DNA of 9,981 bases. Origin: SZUA-186 sp039714155 (lineage in GTDB: Bacteria > Pseudomonadota > Gammaproteobacteria > UBA9214). The stretch spans positions 1 to 9,981 of the forward strand of contig JBDLJX010000095.1 of NCBI GenBank assembly GCA_039714155.1, given 5' to 3'. The notes below the pieces were generated by a model. It had not been told where the DNA came from. It did no database searches and saw only the letters and a program-made list of their open reading frames with translations. Of this stretch, positions 6,858 to 9,981 are shown piece by piece. The translations under genes were made by a program, and so were the position numbers. Within the stretch, counting starts at the first letter, position 1; the number at the start of each line of letters is the position of its first letter.

Positions 6858-7931
6858 ATGATTGAAGCCGATCGCCTGCTGACACCCAAGGGCTCCCGGG
6901 ATGATGACGCCCTGGACCGCACGGTCCGTCCGCAGTCCCTCAGCGATTATGTAGGTCAGCCGCAAGTCTCTGAACAAATGGAGATTTTCATCCAGGCGGC
7001 ACGCCAGCGCGGAGATGCCCTGGACCACACCCTGATTTTTGGCCCGCCGGGCCTGGGTAAAACGACGCTGGCGCATATCGTCGCCAACGAGATGGGCGTC
7101 AACCTGCGTCACACCTCTGGCCCGGTACTGGAGCGGGCCGGTGATCTGGCGGCGTTGCTGACCAACCTGGAAGCTAATGACGTGCTGTTTGTCGACGAGA
7201 TCCACCGGCTCAGCCCGGTGGTCGAAGAGATCCTGTATCCGGCGCTGGAGGACTTTCAGCTGGATATCATGATCGGTGAGGGACCGGCGGCGCGCTCTAT
7301 CAAGCTTGACCTGCCACCCTTTACCCTGGTCGGCGCCACCACGCGTGCCGGTTTGTTGACGTCCCCGTTGCGCGATCGCTTCGGTATCGTGCAGCGGCTG
7401 GAGTTCTATTCCAGCCAGGACCTTGCCACTATCCTGTCTCGTGCCGCCGGCATCCTCAGCATTGCCATCGATACGGCTGGTGCCGAGGAACTGGCGCGTC
7501 GTTCGCGGGGTACACCGCGCATTGCCAACCGCCTGCTGCGGCGGGTGCGTGATTACGCCGAAGTGAAGGCCGATGGCCGGGTCACCGCCGGGGTGGCTGC
7601 TGCCGCCATGGACATGTTGCAGGTCGACCGGGAAGGTTTCGACTCGCAGGATCGCAAGCTGTTGTTGACCATTATCGAGAAGTTTGATGGTGGCCCGGTT
7701 GGAGTCGACAGCCTGTCGGCGGCCATTGGTGAGGAACGTGGCACCATCGAGGATGTGCTCGAGCCGTACCTGATCCAGCAGGGTTTCCTGATGCGCACCC
7801 CGCGCGGCCGCATGGCGACACGCAATGCCTGGTTGCATTGCGGCCTGACGCCACCGTCGGCATCCCGGGCCTCGGGGCCGTTCGAGTTGTTTGCCGGGGG
7901 CAGTGAAGAAGACCACTCGCGTCAGACATGA
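6858..7931 (+). CDS. ruvB: Holliday-junction branch-migration ATPase RuvB
   Basis: A AAA+ motor of 357 residues forming hexamers that pull DNA through the RuvA-bound junction. The N-terminal segment LRPxxLxDYVGQ is present in variant form (24-34). Walker A is GPPGLGKTT (62-70), Walker B LFVDEIHRL (110-118), sensor 1 GATTRAG (159-165), the arginine finger Arg174 in LRDRFG (171-176), and sensor 2 lies in TPRIANRLLRR (219-229). The winged-helix domain (about 260-325) ends in the conserved TPRGRMAT. Beyond it is a tail of about 35 residues rich in Ser, Gly and Glu, making the protein about 20 residues longer than E. coli RuvB (336). The gene begins 38 bases after ruvA, with no strong ribosome site visible, so it probably relies on upstream transcription. 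Confidence 0.97.
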   Translation: MIEADRLLTPKGSRDDDALDRTVRPQSLSDYVGQPQVSEQMEIFIQAARQRGDALDHTLIFGPPGLGKTTLAHIVANEMGVNLRHTSGPVLERAGDLAALLTNLEANDVLFVDEIHRLSPVVEEILYPALEDFQLDIMIGEGPAARSIKLDLPPFTLVGATTRAGLLTSPLRDRFGIVQRLEFYSSQDLATILSRAAGILSIAIDTAGAEELARRSRGTPRIANRLLRRVRDYAEVKADGRVTAGVAAAAMDMLQVDREGFDSQDRKLLLTIIEKFDGGPVGVDSLSAAIGEERGTIEDVLEPYLIQQGFLMRTPRGRMATRNAWLHCGLTPPSASRASGPFELFAGGSEEDHSRQT

Positions 7932-7941
7932 CGCCGCGTTA

Positions 7942-7969
7942 TTGTACCTCAATTAATCGCAGGTATTTT
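7942..7969 (+). promoter_or_regulatory. Possible weak promoter for the ybgC-tol operon
   Basis: The 99-base gap between ruvB and ybgC is locally AT-rich. TTGTAC (7942-7947) and TATTTT (7964-7969) are separated by 16 bases and could act as -35 and -10, but both match consensus only partly. No terminator hairpin with a T tract is seen after ruvB, so read-through from the ruv genes is also possible. Low confidence. Confidence 0.3.
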
Positions 7970-8030
7970 TCCGGCATGCGTCGGGAATTAATTGTGTTTA
8001 CTGCGGTCTCTGCATGGGAGCGATCTGCGG

Positions 8031-8444
8031 GTGGCTGAGTTCGAGTGGCCGGTACGTGTCTATTATGAGGATACGGACACTGGCGGAGTGGTATATTACG
8101 CCAATTATCTGCGATTCATGGAACGTGCGCGTACCGAATGGTTGCGTACACTTGGCATTGAGCAGGACGCTCTGATCCACGATGAAGGCATCCTGTTTGC
8201 GGTCAAATCGGTCAGCCTGGAATACCGGCGACCGGCCCGTTTCAATGACCTGTTGCTGGTCAGCGTGCAACTGGCGGAGCGACGCCGGGCGAGCCTGGTA
8301 TTCGATCAGGCGATCCAGCGTGCCGGTGATGATGGCGGGCCGTTGTGCAGCGGCAGCGTCCGCATTGCCTGCCTGACCGTGGACACCCTGGCGCCGCAGC
8401 CCATACCTGCACAAATACTAAAGGAGATACCGGATGTCGGCTGA
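8031..8444 (+). CDS. ybgC: YbgC, hotdog-fold acyl-CoA thioesterase of the Tol-Pal operon
   Basis: A 137-residue hotdog-fold thioesterase. The signature WPVRVYYEDTDTGGVVYYANYL (residues 6-27) contains the catalytic Asp16 (equivalent to E. coli Asp18), followed by ERARTEWLR. YbgC enzymes hydrolyse acyl-CoA or interact with acyl carrier protein and phospholipid synthesis at the inner membrane; it is not essential for Tol function. I chose GTG at 8031 because the family N-terminus (MxxFxWPVRVYY) begins here and GGGAG lies 10 bases upstream (8016-8020). Open frame reaches a TTG at 7992, which would add 13 unconserved residues. Family members usually read GGVVYHANY; here the His is Tyr23. The 3' end overlaps tolQ by 11 bases, so the two are coupled. 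Confidence 0.93.
   Translation: MAEFEWPVRVYYEDTDTGGVVYYANYLRFMERARTEWLRTLGIEQDALIHDEGILFAVKSVSLEYRRPARFNDLLLVSVQLAERRRASLVFDQAIQRAGDDGGPLCSGSVRIACLTVDTLAPQPIPAQILKEIPDVG
8421..8428 (+). promoter_or_regulatory. Strong ribosome binding site for tolQ inside ybgC
   Basis: AAGGAGAT lies 5 bases before the tolQ ATG at 8434, within the last codons of ybgC. It is the best Shine-Dalgarno match in the window. It fixes the tolQ start and implies high TolQ synthesis compared with ybgC and tolR, which have weaker sites. Confidence 0.85.
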
Positions 8445-9105
8445 CCTGTCATTTTTTCACCTGATCACAGGTGCCAGCTTTGTCGTACAGCTGGTGATGC
8501 TGTTATTGCTGGTGGTGTCAGTCGTGTCCTGGACCATGATCTTCCGCCGCCGGGCTGCACTGCAGGAGGCGCGTGAGGCCGCTAATGAGTTCGAGGATCG
8601 CTTTTGGTCCGGTGGGGATTTGTCGACCTTGTTTCGGGAGGTATCTTCACAGGAAAGCACCATTGGCATGGCCGGTATTTTTCAGTCCGGCTTCAACGAG
8701 TTTGCGCGGCTGCGCAACCAGTCGGGCATCGAGCCGCGTGCAGTGGTCGAGGGTGCCCAGCGTGTTATGCGCGTGGTGCTGTCGCGCGAGATGGATTTAC
8801 TGGAGACGCACCTGTCATTTCTGGCCACGGTCGGTTCGACCAGCCCCTATGTCGGCCTGTTTGGAACCGTCTGGGGCATTATGAATGCCTTCCGCGGGCT
8901 GGGTAACGCCCAGCAGGCGACACTGGCCATGGTGGCGCCCGGCATTGCCGAGGCCCTGATTGCCACGGCCATGGGCCTGTTCGCCGCCATTCCGGCGGTG
9001 ATTGCCTACAACCGTTATTCCAATGATGTCGAGCGACTGATCAATCGCTACGACAACTTCCTGGAAGAGTTTTCCACCATCCTGCAACGCCAGGCGCATG
9101 CCTGA
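8434..9105 (+). CDS. tolQ: Tol-Pal system inner-membrane stator protein TolQ
   Basis: A 223-residue MotA/TolQ/ExbB-family proton-channel protein. Three membrane helices are visible: about 14-37 (SFVVQLVMLLLLVVSVVSW), 128-152 (containing STSPYVGLFGTVWGIM) and 168-192 (PGIAEALIATAMGLFAAIPAV). Between helices 1 and 2 is the long cytoplasmic loop. The pore threonines Thr145 and Thr178 match those of E. coli TolQ. TolQ forms a pentamer around a TolR dimer and uses the proton gradient to drive TolA, needed for outer-membrane constriction and integrity. The start is fixed by the strong ribosome site; the gene overlaps ybgC by 11 bases. It is separated from tolR by an unusual 142-base gap carrying a palindromic repeat. 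Confidence 0.97.
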   Translation: MSADLSFFHLITGASFVVQLVMLLLLVVSVVSWTMIFRRRAALQEAREAANEFEDRFWSGGDLSTLFREVSSQESTIGMAGIFQSGFNEFARLRNQSGIEPRAVVEGAQRVMRVVLSREMDLLETHLSFLATVGSTSPYVGLFGTVWGIMNAFRGLGNAQQATLAMVAPGIAEALIATAMGLFAAIPAVIAYNRYSNDVERLINRYDNFLEEFSTILQRQAHA

Positions 9106-9136
9106 ACGCCACGAAATGGCCGGTATATTTCTTGAT

Positions 9137-9219
9137 GTAGCCCGGGTGCAGGCCCGCAGGGCCGGAACCCGGGGAAATCCATATTATTCCCGGATTCCGC
9201 TACGCTTCATCCGGGCTAC
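9137..9219. repeat. REP/MITE-like 83-bp palindromic repeat between tolQ and tolR
   Basis: The outer ends GTAGCCCGGGTG (9137-9148) and CATCCGGGCTAC (9208-9219) are inverted repeats with 11 of 12 positions paired. An inner pair, CGGAACCCGGG (9163-9173) and CCCGGATTCCG (9189-9199), pairs at 10 of 11. The loop between them (9174-9188) is AT-rich. The left internal arm also holds a small perfect hairpin, GGCCC-GCA-GGGCC (9151-9163), so the RNA could fold as a branched structure. The GTAGCCCGG...CCGGGCTAC ends with an internal CCGGATTCCGC block match a class of intergenic palindromes I recall as dispersed in many gammaproteobacterial genomes. It has no coding capacity and would be mobilised, if at all, by a transposase elsewhere. 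Within the tol transcript it could fold into a stable hairpin. Confidence 0.8.
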
Positions 9220-9247
9220 GGGTCAGTTCGGGCAGGCATAAACGAAT

Positions 9248-9679
9248 ATGGCCAAACAACGTATCCGCAAGAAGCCCATGGCAGAGATCAACGTCGTGCC
9301 ATATATCGACGTCATGCTGGTCATGCTGGTGATCTTCATGGTGACAGCACCATTGCTGACTCAGGGTGTCAGCGTCGAGCTGCCGCAGGCCAGTGCCGAA
9401 CCGATGGACCCGCAAGACCAGGAACCGCTGGTGGTGAGCATCGATGCCGGCGGCGAGCTGTACCTGAATATTGGCGATGCGCCGGACAAACCCATCGATG
9501 GTGATGCCCTGGTGCAGCGGGTGTCAGCGGTATTGCGTCGCCAGCCGGGCAAACCGGTCATGGTGCGTGGCGATCACTCGGCCGACTACGGCAGCGTGAT
9601 AGCAGCCATGGTTTTGCTGCAACAGGCGGGCATCGAGGGTGTCGGTCTGGTGACAGAGTCCCCGGAAACAGAACGCTAG
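9248..9679 (+). CDS. tolR: Tol-Pal system protein TolR
   Basis: A 143-residue ExbD/TolR-family protein: a short basic cytoplasmic N-terminus (MAKQRIRKKP), one membrane helix (about 17-38) and a periplasmic domain (about 45-143) that can bind peptidoglycan. The helix carries the essential proton-binding Asp21 in the NVVPYIDVMLVMLVIFM segment (E. coli Asp23). The conserved TAPLLTQGVxVxLP follows (33-46). TolR dimerises within the TolQ pentamer. The ribosome site is weak (GGCAGG, 9231-9236, 11 bases before the ATG), in contrast to tolQ, and the upstream leader contains the palindromic repeat. tolA starts 3 bases after its stop codon. Confidence 0.96.
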   Translation: MAKQRIRKKPMAEINVVPYIDVMLVMLVIFMVTAPLLTQGVSVELPQASAEPMDPQDQEPLVVSIDAGGELYLNIGDAPDKPIDGDALVQRVSAVLRRQPGKPVMVRGDHSADYGSVIAAMVLLQQAGIEGVGLVTESPETER

Positions 9680-9682
9680 ACG

Positions 9683-9981
9683 ATGTGGGACCTGATTCGC
9701 GAGAACCCGCGCGCGGTGATGTACGCGGTGCTGATGCACCTGCTGCTGCTGGTGTTGCTGGTCTTCAGTCTTGACTGGACCCCGAAGATCACCCGGCCGG
9801 CGGGACAGAAGATACCGATCGAGGCAAAGCTGATTGACCAGCATCAGCTGGATGCCAATGCGGAGCGCAAGCAGGCCGAGCAGCGCAAGCTCGAGGAGGC
9901 CAAGCGCCAGCAGGCACTGGCGGAAAAGCGCAAGCTCGAGTCGGAACAGAAACGCAAGGCTGAACAGGCCGCGAAGCAAAA
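9683..9981 (+). CDS. tolA: Tol-Pal energy-transducing protein TolA (N-terminal 99 residues, cut by window edge)
   Basis: The N-terminal part of TolA: a short cytoplasmic segment (1-10), one membrane helix (about 11-30, AVMYAVLMHLLLLVLLVFSL) and the start of the periplasmic coiled-coil stalk rich in Lys, Glu, Gln and Ala (from about 58, with repeated RKLEEAKRQQ-like blocks). His19 is placed like the His22 in E. coli TolA that is required for contact with TolQ-TolR; the E. coli Ser18 position appears to be Ala15 here. TolA links the TolQ-TolR motor to TolB and Pal at the outer membrane. The ATG 3 bases after tolR makes co-translation likely. The stalk and the C-terminal globular domain lie outside the window. 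Confidence 0.92.
   Translation, partial: MWDLIRENPRAVMYAVLMHLLLLVLLVFSLDWTPKITRPAGQKIPIEAKLIDQHQLDANAERKQAEQRKLEEAKRQQALAEKRKLESEQKRKAEQAAKQ

Noticed and set aside
6717..7952. Long antisense open frame (411 codons) opposite ruvB
   Set aside because: It lies almost entirely over a fully conserved ruvB; the product looks like a reversed-codon shadow with no motif or ribosome site.
7950..7993. Two AATTAAT-type AT-rich blocks before ybgC, considered as an operator
   Set aside because: They are short, imperfect copies in a small AT-rich gap; there is not enough symmetry to support a binding-site call.
7992..8030. Earlier TTG start for ybgC
   Set aside because: It would add 13 residues with no counterpart in the family; the GTG at 8031 fits the conserved N-terminus and has a GGGAG ribosome site.

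Overview
The window is a chromosomal core segment from a gammaproteobacterium, roughly 55-60% GC by eye. Gene order (aspS, remains of nudB, yebC, ruvC, ruvA, ruvB, ybgC, tolQ, tolR, tolA) is the classical proteobacterial order. The AspRS resembles the Pseudomonas type more than the enterobacterial type, as I remember those sequences. I would guess a Chromatiales- or Thiotrichales-like lineage, but the window does not fix a genus. I see no phage, integrase, transposase, CRISPR array, tRNA or rRNA.

Layout. Positions 1-1806 (minus strand) hold most of an Atm1-type ABC half-transporter that runs off the left edge. A divergent intergenic region (1807-1979) carries a TATAAT promoter box for a rightward run starting with a small FmdB-type zinc-ribbon protein (1980-2270) and aspS (2343-4121). 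Directly after aspS lies a degraded nudB (about 4114-4221). Its N-terminus is intact, then about 25 codons are missing in frame, so the line runs straight into the second half of the Nudix box. The rest of the gene is gone and an alpha/beta hydrolase gene (4244-4882) follows. A good extended -10 promoter at the end of the hydrolase gene leads into yebC, ruvC, ruvA and ruvB (4940-7931), the Holliday-junction branch-migration and resolution set. After a 99-base gap comes the Tol-Pal operon: ybgC (GTG start, 8031), tolQ, tolR and the first 99 codons of tolA, cut by the right edge.

Working together: RuvA and RuvB migrate Holliday junctions and RuvC cuts them. YebC is a co-conserved neighbour now linked to translation and gene regulation. 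TolQ-TolR is the proton-driven stator that energises TolA to keep the outer membrane attached during division. YbgC is the usual first gene of that operon. The AspRS carries the residues I associate with non-discriminating enzymes, which would imply tRNA-dependent asparagine synthesis with GatCAB.

I do not see a novel multi-gene system. The observations most worth checking are the eroded nudB with a hydrolase in its place, and an 83-bp REP/MITE-like palindrome between tolQ and tolR, two genes that are usually tightly packed.
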